Positions 13,999-22,379 of a stretch of DNA of 53,196 nucleotides are shown here, in pieces; positions within the stretch are counted from its first letter, which is position 1; every line of letters begins with the position of its first letter. The notes under the pieces were generated by a model. The model made no database searches and was not told the DNA's origin. It saw only the letters and a list, made by a program, of their open reading frames with translations. A program made the position numbers and the translations under genes. Source of the stretch: an uncultured bacterium (GTDB lineage: Bacteria; Bacillota; Clostridia; Lachnospirales; Lachnospiraceae); contig CANDBT010000031.1 in assembly GCA_947383005.1 (NCBI GenBank), forward strand, positions 1-53,196, given 5' to 3'.

Positions 13999-14053
13999 AT
14001 TTTCAATGTATTTTTGCTCGTCACGTTGAAGGTGCTGAACAGTTACGATAATG

Positions 14054-15358
14054 CTATATTTCAGAGATGTTCTTTTCCTCAAGAAAACGAAGTAACTCAT
14101 CTTCGGGCAGAGGTTTGGAAAAATAGTAGCCTTGTATTCGGTCCAAACGGCACTGGTTAACCGTCTTGGCTTGGTTTTCTGTCTCAATACCCTCAGCTAC
14201 AATGGAGTATTCGTTTTCATGCATAATATCCGCCAAAAGGCCAATGGTTTTTAAAGCCTTATTGGTGTCGTTGATTGTTTTCATAAGAGACTGGTCAAAT
14301 TTGATAACTTCAAAAGGAAGAGAAAACATACGTGATAAGTTGGAGTAGCCAGTGCCAAAATCATCTAAGTAGAAATGGATACCTTTACTGGCCAAATGCT
14401 CCATGACCCTTTTTACTTCGGAGAAATCTTCAATAATCGTTCGTTCGGTGATTTCGATTCGCAGGCGGGAACCGCTGATATGATGATCACGCAGGCTTTC
14501 ATCGATTCGGTGGATGAAGTTTGGATCAAGAATTTGCTGGCCAGTCATATTGACAGAGATGGTTTTCAGCGGCAAATCGGGATGAGTCCCCAAAAATTGG
14601 CATACTTTTCCCAATACAATCCAACTGATGCTGTCAATCAATCCAGTATCTTCAGCCATAGGGATAAACTCACCTGGTGATATAAATGTACCATCACGCC
14701 CACTGAGACGGATCAAAGATTCGGCTGTAGTGAATTTCTTTTCATGGCAGTCATAAATAGGCTGATAATACATTTGGAAAGTTTCATGGTCGATGGCATA
14801 ACGAAGTTCTTCCATGACATATTTCAAATGCTGCATGTCAGAATCAATTTCTTTATCATAGAAAATAATGCCGTCTGTTGATCGCTGAGGAAATACAGAA
14901 ATGGCGTGATTCATTTTATCCATCAGATCACTTTCCGTGTCTTCTAGTCCGAGAAATAAATGAATAAAATAAGCTTTTGTAGAAATGCCATAAACGTATT
15001 CATTATGACTGATAGACCAGGCATGATCAAAGCGATCTTTGATCCGCATTGTTATGGCATCAGCGGTTTCCTGACTGCATTCCGGCCCCATCAGGACAAG
15101 CCGGGAATTGGCAATGCGATAGGCTTCGTAATTGGCATCAAGAGACTGTAAATATTGGGCAATATGAATAATGAGCTTGTCACATACCAGAACGCCATAT
15201 TTGCGGTTGATACGGAGAAGCTGGGATAGCTGGACTAAAATAATATGTGCATGAATTCCCTTTGCAGCATAGCGTTCAGTGTCCAGAATAAACGCAGTAC
15301 GGTCCTTGAGTCCGGTCATAGGGTCATATAAATCATTTGCTGAGGAATAGGTATTCAT
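14054..15358 (-). CDS. EAL-domain cyclic-di-GMP phosphodiesterase with degenerate GGDEF
   Basis: 434 residues from the ATG at 15358, seven bases behind TAGGAGAG; the earlier ATG overlaps that site. Residues about 15-165 have a diguanylate-cyclase-like outline (YDPMTGLKDRTAF) but the GGDEF signature is missing. Residues about 190-430 are an EAL domain with ESLIR at the active-site start, DDFGTGYSN and EGIETENQ, so hydrolysis of c-di-GMP is plausible. The N-terminal part probably senses GTP or only mediates dimerisation. No membrane segment is seen. It is monocistronic, with its own promoter facing away from the cold-shock gene. Confidence 0.9.
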   Translation of the reverse strand: MNTYSSANDLYDPMTGLKDRTAFILDTERYAAKGIHAHIILVQLSQLLRINRKYGVLVCDKLIIHIAQYLQSLDANYEAYRIANSRLVLMGPECSQETADAITMRIKDRFDHAWSISHNEYVYGISTKAYFIHLFLGLEDTESDLMDKMNHAISVFPQRSTDGIIFYDKEIDSDMQHLKYVMEELRYAIDHETFQMYYQPIYDCHEKKFTTAESLIRLSGRDGTFISPGEFIPMAEDTGLIDSISWIVLGKVCQFLGTHPDLPLKTISVNMTGQQILDPNFIHRIDESLRDHHISGSRLRIEITERTIIEDFSEVKRVMEHLASKGIHFYLDDFGTGYSNLSRMFSLPFEVIKFDQSLMKTINDTNKALKTIGLLADIMHENEYSIVAEGIETENQAKTVNQCRLDRIQGYYFSKPLPEDELLRFLEEKNISEI

Positions 15359-15406
15359 AATTGTCTCTCCTACCATTGAATTACAAAATAGAAATATTAT
15401 GTTTTT

Positions 15407-15435
15407 ATAATAGTACAGAGAAAATAAATTGTCAA
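15407..15435 (-). promoter_or_regulatory. Promoter of the EAL gene
   Basis: Minus-strand TTGACA (15435-15430), 17 bp, TATTAT (15412-15407). It is divergent from the csp promoter 35 bp away. Confidence 0.75.
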
Positions 15436-15469
15436 TGGGAACAACAGTTGTTGAAAAACAAAAAAGTGC

Positions 15470-15498
15470 TTGACAGTATGGAAGTTTGGTGATAGGAT
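15470..15498 (+). promoter_or_regulatory. Promoter of the cold-shock gene
   Basis: TTGACA (15470-15475), 17 bp, TAGGAT (15493-15498). It gives a leader of about 170 bases. Confidence 0.7.
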
Positions 15499-15527
15499 AT
15501 TCAAGTGTCTTCGCATGAGCTTTGATT

Positions 15528-15637
15528 CACATATTTGTGTAAGTCATGAAATTGTCTCATGATTTACACAAATATGTGATTTTTATGCCTCAGTATACGG
15601 AAAAGTTGTCAAAGGCGAGTTTTCCGTATGTTTTAGA
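15528..15637 (+). promoter_or_regulatory. Two-hairpin csp leader
   Basis: Hairpin 1: arms 15528-15549 and 15557-15578, 22 bp including one G-U pair, followed by ATTTTTATG. Hairpin 2: ATACGGAAAA (15595-15604) and TTTTCCGTAT (15620-15629), followed by GTTTTAG. Both resemble terminators, yet the gene lies beyond them, which suggests temperature- or condition-dependent read-through or refolding. Confidence 0.65.
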
Positions 15638-15672
15638 CGAAATACACAATAATAATCAAGGAGGGTGCTATT

Positions 15673-15879
15673 ATGAACAATGGTACAGTAAAGTGGTTTA
15701 ATGCAACGAAAGGTTATGGTTTCATCACTAATGATGCTACAGGCGAGGAAGTGTTCGTACACTTTTCCGGTATTGAGGCTGACGGTTATAAGACTTTGGA
15801 AGATGGTCAGAAGGTTACTTTTGATACAACCGAGGGCAATCGTGGTGTTCAGGCTGTAAATGTACGCGTAGTAGCTTAA
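15673..15879 (+). CDS. csp: Cold-shock protein (CspA family)
   Basis: 68 residues, a single OB-fold domain. RNP1 appears as KGYGFIT and RNP2 as VFVHFSGI. It binds single-stranded RNA/DNA and acts as an RNA chaperone. Ribosome site AAGGAGGGTG. The structured leader is consistent with post-transcriptional cold-shock control, which is known for this family; the exact mechanism here is inference. Confidence 0.96.
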   Translation: MNNGTVKWFNATKGYGFITNDATGEEVFVHFSGIEADGYKTLEDGQKVTFDTTEGNRGVQAVNVRVVA

Positions 15880-15907
15880 TGGACAAAGCTATAGGTGAAA
15901 CAGCCAA

Positions 15908-16018
15908 AAGCGTTTTCTGTGACGCTTTGGTGAGGATGAACAGCAAAAAAAGATTGGGATTAGTACAATAAGGCGGTGGCAAAACTGGCGGAAGATTGCG
16001 GTTTTGCGCTGCTTTTTT
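15908..16018 (+). terminator. Hairpins behind csp, probable terminator
   Basis: AAAGCGT/ACGCTTT (15908-15929) comes first, then GCAAAAC/GTTTTGC with GCTGCTTTTTTAT ending near 16018. The second resembles an intrinsic terminator. R1 copy G follows at once. Confidence 0.55.
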
Positions 16019-16109
16019 ATATGCACAGCCCCATGTAGAGGAAGTATGCCGCAGAAGCGGCACATGGAGTGCGCGGCGAGTAGGGGAAGATGGCTTTTAC
16101 CTTTCGACT
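16019..16109 (+). repeat. R1 dispersed repeat, copy G (variant centre)
   Basis: Same variant as copy C: TATGCACAGCCCCATGT, GCCGC-AGAA-GCGGC, then GAGTAGGGGAA with a diverged right arm. It begins right after a TTTTTT tract. Confidence 0.75.
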
Positions 16110-16336
16110 CATAGGAAAGTGCGTCCTATGATCTAAAAAAGCCCCGCGAGGTTGCTGAGTGCCAGTGGCCTTGTTTAGCAACGACCGAAGTGGAATGTAG
16201 ATCGCAACGCGGTGTGGGCTTGTTCACTAAGCTCATTGCATTTGCTAAGTGAGCCAATGCCTGCGGCGGAAAGGAATCATGTCGCTGAAGCGCCCCACCG
16301 CAGGCGGAGAATCCTGCGGAGCAGGATTCTTTTTTG
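16110..16336. repeat. Repeat-rich gap with R3 copy 2 and terminator-like hairpins
   Basis: CATAGGA/TCCTATG hairpin at 16110-16131; R3 copy on the minus strand at about 16143-16214 (GTTGCTGAGTGCCAGTGGC core); and a CTGCGG-rich palindrome at about 16260-16303. GAATCCTGC/GCAGGATTC with TTTTTT ends it at about 16307-16336. No gene is present. Confidence 0.55.
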
Positions 16337-16355
16337 GATTATTGAATAAAATCTA

Positions 16356-16384
16356 TTGCATAATGGTGGTAAATGGTGTATGAT
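16356..16384 (+). promoter_or_regulatory. Promoter of uxaB
   Basis: TTGCAT (16356-16361), 17 bp, TATGAT (16379-16384). Confidence 0.65.
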
Positions 16385-16421
16385 GAAGCTATAAATAGTG
16401 TGTATGCTGTTTGATCAATTT

Positions 16422-16435
16422 TGTAAGCGTTTACA
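16422..16435 (+). promoter_or_regulatory. CcpA-type cre site
   Basis: TGTAAGCGTTTACA fits the catabolite-responsive element consensus and is a near-perfect palindrome. It lies about 30 bases downstream of the expected transcription start, where bound CcpA would act as a roadblock. Confidence 0.75.
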
Positions 16436-16521
16436 TTGTTGAAAATCCGGTAAAAAAGGAGTATTTGAGCGGATATTGGCATACGGACATCAGGAAAAAC
16501 ATTTAATGGAGGTTACGTATA

Positions 16522-17859
16522 ATGGGCAACAGGAAGGAAACAGTGATTCAGTTTGGTGAAGGAGGTTTTTTACGCGGTTTTGTTGACTACTTTTTGCAGA
16601 AGCTTAAAGACCAGGGATTGTTTGATGGTTCCGTAGTGGTGGTACAACCGATAGAAAATGGCATGTGTGAGATGCTGGAAAAACAGAATTGTGAATATAA
16701 CCTGTTTTTGCGGGGGATTGACAACGGAGAAGTGGTTGATGAGCATACTCATATCCAGGTGATTTCAAGATGTGTGAATCCTTACACAAATTGTGATGAT
16801 TATATGGCTTTGGCAGAGAATCCGGATTTTCGCTTTATTGTATCTAATACTACAGAGGCTGGGATCGAATTCGTTGCAGATAATCGTTTTGAAGATGCTC
16901 CAGCCAGGAGCTTTCCGGGAAAACTTACCCAACTTCTTTATAAAAGATACAAATTGGGTTTGAAAGGCTTTATCATTTTATCTTGTGAGTTGATTGATCA
17001 TAATGGTGAAGAGTTGGAGAAGTGTTGTCTGCAATATGCGGATTTGTGGGATTTGGGAGAAGAGTTTAAGTCATGGCTGAAAAAAGAAAATGATTTTTGT
17101 TCAACACTGGTAGACCGGATTGTGACAGGTTTCCCGAGAGACGAGCATCAGGCATTGTGTCAGAGGATCGGACAGCAGGACAATATGATGGATACGGCCG
17201 AAATTTTCCATTTATGGGTTATCCAGGGACACCACGAAGATGAGCTGCCGTTGCAGAAGGCAGGATTTAATGTGGTTTGGACGGATAATGTAGACCCCTA
17301 TAAAAAGCGTAAGGTGAGGATACTCAACGGCGCTCATACATCAATGGTATTAGGAGCCCATTTGTACGGTCTGGAGACAGTAGGCCAGTGTCTGAAAGAC
17401 GAAAAAGTTTCTTCGCTGTTGAAGAAATGTATCTTTGATGAGATTATCCCGACAATTGGTGACACGGAGGATAATCGGAAATTTGGACAGGCAGTATTGG
17501 AACGGTTCTCCAATCCTTTTATTAAGCACTTGCTGTTGTCTATTGCGCTTAATTCCGTTTCCAAATTTAAGGCCAGGGTTCTTCCGACAATTTTAGAATA
17601 CAAAGAACAATTCGGTCAATATCCTCAAGGTCTGACGTTTTCATTGGCCGCTCTGATTGCTTTTTACCGTACGGATGCAGCCAATGATGGTGAGGAAATT
17701 ATGAAATATATGAAAGATGCATCGGTGGCGGATATATTGAAAAAGAGCGAATATTGGGGGCAGGATTTGAGTGATATGCTGCCGGAAGTACAGAAATGGT
17801 ATGATCAGATTCGGGCTGAAGGCATGGAAAAAGCTTACGATTCTGTATTGTCTGCCTGA
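16522..17859 (+). CDS. uxaB: Tagaturonate reductase (altronate oxidoreductase)
   Basis: 445 residues from ATG behind TGGAGG. It is a mannitol dehydrogenase-family enzyme: N-terminal NAD-binding start with GEGGFLRGFVDYF (about 12-24) and the family signature K-x4-N-x2-H in KVRILNGAHTS. Tagaturonate reductase interconverts tagaturonate and altronate in galacturonate breakdown. The other uxa genes are not nearby, so the gene is an orphan here, but the cre site fits a sugar-acid catabolic role. A fructuronate reductase is the main alternative. Confidence 0.85.
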   Translation: MGNRKETVIQFGEGGFLRGFVDYFLQKLKDQGLFDGSVVVVQPIENGMCEMLEKQNCEYNLFLRGIDNGEVVDEHTHIQVISRCVNPYTNCDDYMALAENPDFRFIVSNTTEAGIEFVADNRFEDAPARSFPGKLTQLLYKRYKLGLKGFIILSCELIDHNGEELEKCCLQYADLWDLGEEFKSWLKKENDFCSTLVDRIVTGFPRDEHQALCQRIGQQDNMMDTAEIFHLWVIQGHHEDELPLQKAGFNVVWTDNVDPYKKRKVRILNGAHTSMVLGAHLYGLETVGQCLKDEKVSSLLKKCIFDEIIPTIGDTEDNRKFGQAVLERFSNPFIKHLLLSIALNSVSKFKARVLPTILEYKEQFGQYPQGLTFSLAALIAFYRTDAANDGEEIMKYMKDASVADILKKSEYWGQDLSDMLPEVQKWYDQIRAEGMEKAYDSVLSA

Positions 17860-18072
17860 GATTAAAACGGGTTGAGGTGTTTTAAGATTGCGGGAGCATG
17901 AAATGAGGAGCAATCTGTGGTATCATAGGGATCAAAATAACCTTTGACTCCAATATTATACTTATACTATAAGAAGCAAAAATGGCTTCCTATAGTCGGA
18001 TTTACGGCGCAAAAGACGCGCCTTTTATCGGAAATTACTTCGTAATTTCCGATAAGTTATATTACAACAGTC
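17860..18072. repeat. Gap with R4 copy 2 and hairpins
   Basis: R4 copy at about 17906-17968 (GGAGCAATC, GGGATCAAAATAACCTTTG, CAATATTATA). There is also a loose stem around 17968-17998 and a perfect ATCGGAAATTAC/GTAATTTCCGAT hairpin near 18027-18054. No gene. Confidence 0.5.
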
Positions 18073-18109
18073 AAAAGCAGCCTCTTTGTATTCGTTGAGG
18101 CTGCTTTTG
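18073..18109 (+). terminator. Terminator upstream of the deacetylase gene
   Basis: AAAAGCAGCCTC pairs with GAGGCTGCTTTT, followed by GTTTAT. It probably ends the uxaB transcript. Confidence 0.85.
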
Positions 18110-18157
18110 TTTATGCGCAGCTCCACGCAGGGGAAGATGGTTCTTCCCTGCTCGATT
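18108..18157 (+). repeat. R1 repeat, short copy H
   Basis: Starts TATGCGCAGCTCCACGC directly behind a terminator and keeps only the second stem (GGGGAAGATGG/TTCCCTGCTCG). The central hairpin is lost. Confidence 0.6.
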
Positions 18158-18267
18158 GTTTGTCCGGTTTGGCTTATAGGAAAAATGCCGGTTTGCCCCT
18201 TGCATGTTAAATTGCTTTTTTGCATATATTTTTTTGATGATAGCTGAACATGAACGGGGCTTGTATC

Positions 18268-19035
18268 ATGAAAAGAAGCAGATGGGGAATGGGAAGCCGC
18301 ATAGGACTGCTGCTGGCCGTTTTGCTGGTTGATGGCGGTTTGCTGGGATCGATGGCGGGAGTTGTGACTTTGGGAAAAGAAGGCGGATTGCCGGCTACCA
18401 GCTACAGGGCCGAACATTGGAATGCAGAAAACGGACAGAAGGGCAGTTATGGTAAAAATGCAGTATCTAATATTTCGGAACAGAAGCTGGTGGCTCTGAC
18501 GTTTGATGATGGTCCTCATAAAAAATATACGGAAAAATTATTGGATGGACTGAAGGAACGCGGGGTGAAGGCCACATTTTTTTTGATGGGGCAGAATATT
18601 GAGGGAAATGAGGATTTGATCAGGCGGATGCAGCGGGAGGGGCATCTGATTGGCAACCATAGTTTTCGTCATATTCAACTGACTAATGAGGGAGAGACTG
18701 CCGTATGTGAAGCGGTAGAGCAGACGGAAAAGCTGATTGAAGGGATTACCGGAGTACGTCCTCAATATTTGCGACCGCCTTACGGAGACTGGAACGAAAA
18801 TCTGGAATGCCAGGTAGAACTGATTACTGTGTTTTGGACGGTGGATTCGTTGGATTGGAAATTGCAAAACACGGACAAAATTGTCCGCCGGGTGGAGAAA
18901 AAAGTCAATGACGGGGATATTATTCTAATGCACGATATTTTTCCTACTTCGGTAGAAGCAGCATTGAAGCTGATCGATCATCTGACAGAAAGAGGATATT
19001 GTTTTGTGACGGTAGATGAACTCCTGATTGATTAG
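18268..19035 (+). CDS. Polysaccharide deacetylase (NodB/PdaA-like)
   Basis: 255 residues from ATG at 18268; an ATG at 18250 is possible but neither has a strong ribosome site. It has a basic N-terminus and hydrophobic segment (about 11-36) as signal or anchor. The catalytic NodB set is visible: TFDDGPH, GNHSFRH, RPPYGDWN and LMHDI. Such enzymes remove acetyl groups from peptidoglycan or other cell-surface sugars outside the membrane. The last codons overlap the rarA promoter. Confidence 0.88.
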   Translation: MKRSRWGMGSRIGLLLAVLLVDGGLLGSMAGVVTLGKEGGLPATSYRAEHWNAENGQKGSYGKNAVSNISEQKLVALTFDDGPHKKYTEKLLDGLKERGVKATFFLMGQNIEGNEDLIRRMQREGHLIGNHSFRHIQLTNEGETAVCEAVEQTEKLIEGITGVRPQYLRPPYGDWNENLECQVELITVFWTVDSLDWKLQNTDKIVRRVEKKVNDGDIILMHDIFPTSVEAALKLIDHLTERGYCFVTVDELLID

Positions 19036-19056
19036 GAGATAAAGCTGTGATATAAT
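19028..19056 (+). promoter_or_regulatory. Promoter of rarA
   Basis: TTGATT (19028-19033), 17 bp, TATAAT (19051-19056). The -35 box overlaps the stop codon region of the deacetylase gene. Confidence 0.75.
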
Positions 19057-19099
19057 AAAATATTATTAAAAATATCGTGAACGGAAAAAGAGGGAACAT

Positions 19100-20425
19100 A
19101 TGGATCTTTTTGATTATATGAGAAGTGCGACTCAGGAAAGGGAATCTCCGCTTGCTTCACGGATGCGCCCAAAGACGCTGGATGAAGTGGTAGGGCAGAG
19201 ACATATTATCGGGAAAGATAAGCTGCTTTACCGGGCGATACAGGCAGATCAGTTGGGCTCCCTGATTTTTTATGGTCCGCCGGGAACGGGCAAGACGACA
19301 TTGGCCAAAGTGATTGCCAATACCACCAGCGCTGATTTCCGCCAGCTTAATGCTACAGTGGCGGGGAAAAAGGATATGGAGGAAGTGGTGAAGGCTGCGA
19401 AGGATTCTCTTGGCATGTACGGCAGGAAAACGATTTTATTTGTGGATGAGATTCACCGTTTTAATAAAGGGCAGCAAGACTATCTGCTTCCTTATGTAGA
19501 GGATGGCACATTGATTCTTATCGGTGCGACTACGGAGAATCCATTTTTTGAGGTAAATGGAGCATTGCTTTCCCGCTCCCGGATTTTTGAGTTAAAGTCT
19601 TTGGAGAAGGAAGATGTGAAGGAGCTGATATACCGGGCAATTGCTGATGAGCAACGTGGACTGGGCGGTTATCGGGCGGTGATCGATGATGAGGCGGCGG
19701 ATTTTTTGGCAGATGTAGCGGGAGGAGATGCCCGGGCCGCTCTTAATGCCGTAGAACTGGGAGTGCTGACCACCAGTCGTAGCATAGAAGACGGGAAAAT
19801 CCATATTACGCTGGAAGTGGCACAGGAATGTATTCAGAAACGGGTGGTTCATTATGATAAGAACGGGGACAACCACTATGATACGATCTCTGCTTTTATT
19901 AAAAGCATGAGGGGGTCTGATCCGGATGCGGCGATTTACTATTTGGCCAGAATGCTGTATGCGGGAGAAGATATTAAGTTTATTGCCCGACGGATTATGA
20001 TTTGTGCGTCTGAGGATGTGGGAAATGCCGACCCTCAGGCACTGCTGGTGGCGGTAGGGGCAGCCCAGGCGATAGAAAGAGTTGGAATGCCGGAGGCTCA
20101 GATTATTTTGGCTCAGGCTGTAGCTTATGTAGCGACAGCACCGAAAAGCAATTCAGCGGTATGTGCGATTAATGAAGCCATGGAAGCAATAAGGGACCAG
20201 CAGGCTATGCCGGTACCTGTGCATTTGCAGGACAGTCATTATAAGGGAGCCAATGCTTTGGGAAAGGGAATAGGATATCTTTATGCTCATGATTACCCTA
20301 ACCATTACGTGAAACAGCAGTACTTGCCGGACGGTATGGAAGGACGGGTCTTTTACCGTCCGTCGGAGATGGGATACGAAAAGCAGATATCTGAACATAT
20401 GTGTTTTCTTAAAGAGAAAGGATGA
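19100..20425 (+). CDS. rarA: Replication-associated recombination protein RarA (MgsA)
   Basis: 441 residues. AAA+ ATPase with Walker A GPPGTGKT at about 59-66, Walker B DEIHRFN at about 115, and the C-terminal clamp-loader-like tetramerisation domain (GSDPDAAIYYLARML, ASEDVGNADPQAL). It acts at stalled replication forks. Ribosome site GAGGGAAC. Length and motifs are normal. Confidence 0.95.
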   Translation: MDLFDYMRSATQERESPLASRMRPKTLDEVVGQRHIIGKDKLLYRAIQADQLGSLIFYGPPGTGKTTLAKVIANTTSADFRQLNATVAGKKDMEEVVKAAKDSLGMYGRKTILFVDEIHRFNKGQQDYLLPYVEDGTLILIGATTENPFFEVNGALLSRSRIFELKSLEKEDVKELIYRAIADEQRGLGGYRAVIDDEAADFLADVAGGDARAALNAVELGVLTTSRSIEDGKIHITLEVAQECIQKRVVHYDKNGDNHYDTISAFIKSMRGSDPDAAIYYLARMLYAGEDIKFIARRIMICASEDVGNADPQALLVAVGAAQAIERVGMPEAQIILAQAVAYVATAPKSNSAVCAINEAMEAIRDQQAMPVPVHLQDSHYKGANALGKGIGYLYAHDYPNHYVKQQYLPDGMEGRVFYRPSEMGYEKQISEHMCFLKEKG

Positions 20426-20907
20426 CGGCTGATTATTGCCGGCGTCCAATTTAGTGGTTATTGTTTTAGCAATTTTGACAGATATATTGATAGGGAATAG
20501 TTGTTATGATTTGGCGGAGGTCTTTCTTTGGGTTTTGGGTATTATGAAAGAGTCTTTGGCTGGGCTGGCAACTATTTTTATTTGCGTTAAGTTTTGTGGT
20601 TCAATGGTTACGGTTCTGATGGATATAAAAACTCTTTCTTTTTTTGGAAATTCGTTATATAATATTTATATGGGACAAGAAATCGTTTCGCACGCTTTTT
20701 TGTACATCTGCAATCAGGATCTTCTTGAATCTTTTACCCCCCCTAAGTGATTGATAGCACTTGTTGATTTAGCATTATCGTCGTTTTGGCAAATTCAGAG
20801 ACTTTTCCGGAAAAATTAATCGATTACGGGAAAGGCCGGGACGAGAGGAAAAGGAAGATGAATTAAATTTTTGAAAAATCAATTTATGGCAGAATGGAGA
20901 ATAATTA
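20426..20907. other. Gap between rarA and rho, no confident gene
   Basis: AT-rich. A 104-codon open frame from TTG at 20436 is hydrophobic but has no ribosome site and no recognised pattern, so it is not called. There is no clear terminator. A CCCCCC run is at about 20740. Confidence 0.5.
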
Positions 20908-22344
20908 ATGAGAGAAAAATTACAGACATTGCCTTTGGCAGAGCTAAAAGAGCTGGCAAAAAGTCAAAAGATCAAAGGAAGCAGCACCATGCGCAAAGCG
21001 GAGCTGATCGAAGCGTTATGCGAGGCTGCACAACAGGAAGAAATTATTAAAACGGCTGTGGCGCCCCCGGCGTCTAAGATTCAGCCGCCGCCACAAACAA
21101 TGCCGCCGCCACAAAATGAAGGGAAGACGGAAGAACGGGCAGGTACCCGTATATCGCGGCCGATTAGAGACAGTCGGCAGTCGGAATTATCTCCTCAGGA
21201 AATTGCGGAGCTGGACAGCGGTATCGGAGCCAACGGCATATTGGAAGTGATGCCGGATGGCTTTGGTTTTATACGCTGCGAAAACTTTTTGCCAGGAGAG
21301 AATGACGTATATGTTGCGCCGTCTCAGATAAGAAGGTTTAATCTGAAAACGGGGGATATTATTGTAGGAAATCGCCGGGTGAAGACTGCTGCAGAAAAAT
21401 TCGCTGCTTTGCTGTACATCAAAAGCGTTAATGGTTATCCCATCAGTGTTATCGAACGCCGTCCCAGCTTTGAGAATCTGACTCCGATATTTCCTAATGA
21501 ACGATTGCATATGGAGACTGCCAGCAAAACGACGACGGCTATGCGGGTATTGGATTTGCTGGCGCCTATCGGTAAGGGACAGCGTGGCTTAATTGTATCT
21601 CCGCCAAAAGCAGGAAAGACTACTTTGTTGAAGCAGGTCGCACAGGCAATTACGGCAAATCATTCGGATATGCACTTGATTATTCTTTTGATTGACGAGC
21701 GGCCGGAGGAAGTAACAGACGTGAAAGAATCCGTAATGGGGCCGAATGTAGAGGTGATTTATTCTACGTTTGACGAACTTCCGGAGCGGCACAAACGGGT
21801 GTCGGAGATGGTTATAGAACGGGCCAAACGTCTGGTGGAACATAAGCGGGATGTAATGATTTTGCTGGACAGTATTACTCGTTTAGCCAGAGCCTACAAT
21901 CTGGTTGTGCCGCCCAGCGGACGTACGCTTTCCGGTGGCCTTGATCCGGGGGCTTTGCATATGCCAAAACGTTTTTTTGGCGCTGCCCGGAATATGCGTG
22001 AAGGTGGAAGCCTGACTATTCTCGCTACAGGGCTTGTGGATACGGGGAGCCGTATGGATGATGTGATTTATGAAGAATTTAAAAGTACGGGCAATATGGA
22101 GCTGGTATTAGACAGGAAGCTTTCGGAGAAGAGGATATTCCCTGCTATTGATATATTGAAATCCGGGACACGCCGTGATGATTTGTTGCTGAGTGCTGAG
22201 GAAGCCGAGGCGGTAGATATTATCCGCAAGGCAACGAATACATTAAAACCAGAAGAATCGGTGGAAAAAGTACTGGATTTGTTTGCCAAGACAAAAACCA
22301 ACCAGGAGTTTGTGGAAAATGTGAAGCGGATGCGTTTTTATTAA
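20908..22344 (+). CDS. rho: Transcription termination factor Rho
   Basis: 478 residues. N-terminal helical domain ([15 protein letters not shown]), a Pro/Gln-rich insertion at about 52-72, then a cold-shock-like RNA-binding domain ([14 protein letters not shown]). The RecA-type ATPase has [11 protein letters not shown] near 231-241, and the Q-loop/R-loop region has [21 protein letters not shown]. It forms a hexameric RNA translocase. It is followed after 36 bases by the kinase gene, so probably the same operon. Confidence 0.96.
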   Translation: MREKLQTLPLAELKELAKSQKIKGSSTMRKAELIEALCEAAQQEEIIKTAVAPPASKIQPPPQTMPPPQNEGKTEERAGTRISRPIRDSRQSELSPQEIAELDSGIGANGILEVMPDGFGFIRCENFLPGENDVYVAPSQIRRFNLKTGDIIVGNRRVKTAAEKFAALLYIKSVNGYPISVIERRPSFENLTPIFPNERLHMETASKTTTAMRVLDLLAPIGKGQRGLIVSPPKAGKTTLLKQVAQAITANHSDMHLIILLIDERPEEVTDVKESVMGPNVEVIYSTFDELPERHKRVSEMVIERAKRLVEHKRDVMILLDSITRLARAYNLVVPPSGRTLSGGLDPGALHMPKRFFGAARNMREGGSLTILATGLVDTGSRMDDVIYEEFKSTGNMELVLDRKLSEKRIFPAIDILKSGTRRDDLLLSAEEAEAVDIIRKATNTLKPEESVEKVLDLFAKTKTNQEFVENVKRMRFY

Positions 22345-22379
22345 TTGTGGATTAACCGGTAAAGGCAAAAGGAGATGAA

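Noticed and set aside
2598-18157. R1 copies as a CRISPR array
   Set aside because: Copies are far apart, in both orientations, separated by genes and without regular spacers.
20436-20750. 104-codon hydrophobic frame between rarA and rho
   Set aside because: It begins at TTG with no ribosome site, lacks a recognisable pattern and could arise by chance in AT-rich DNA.
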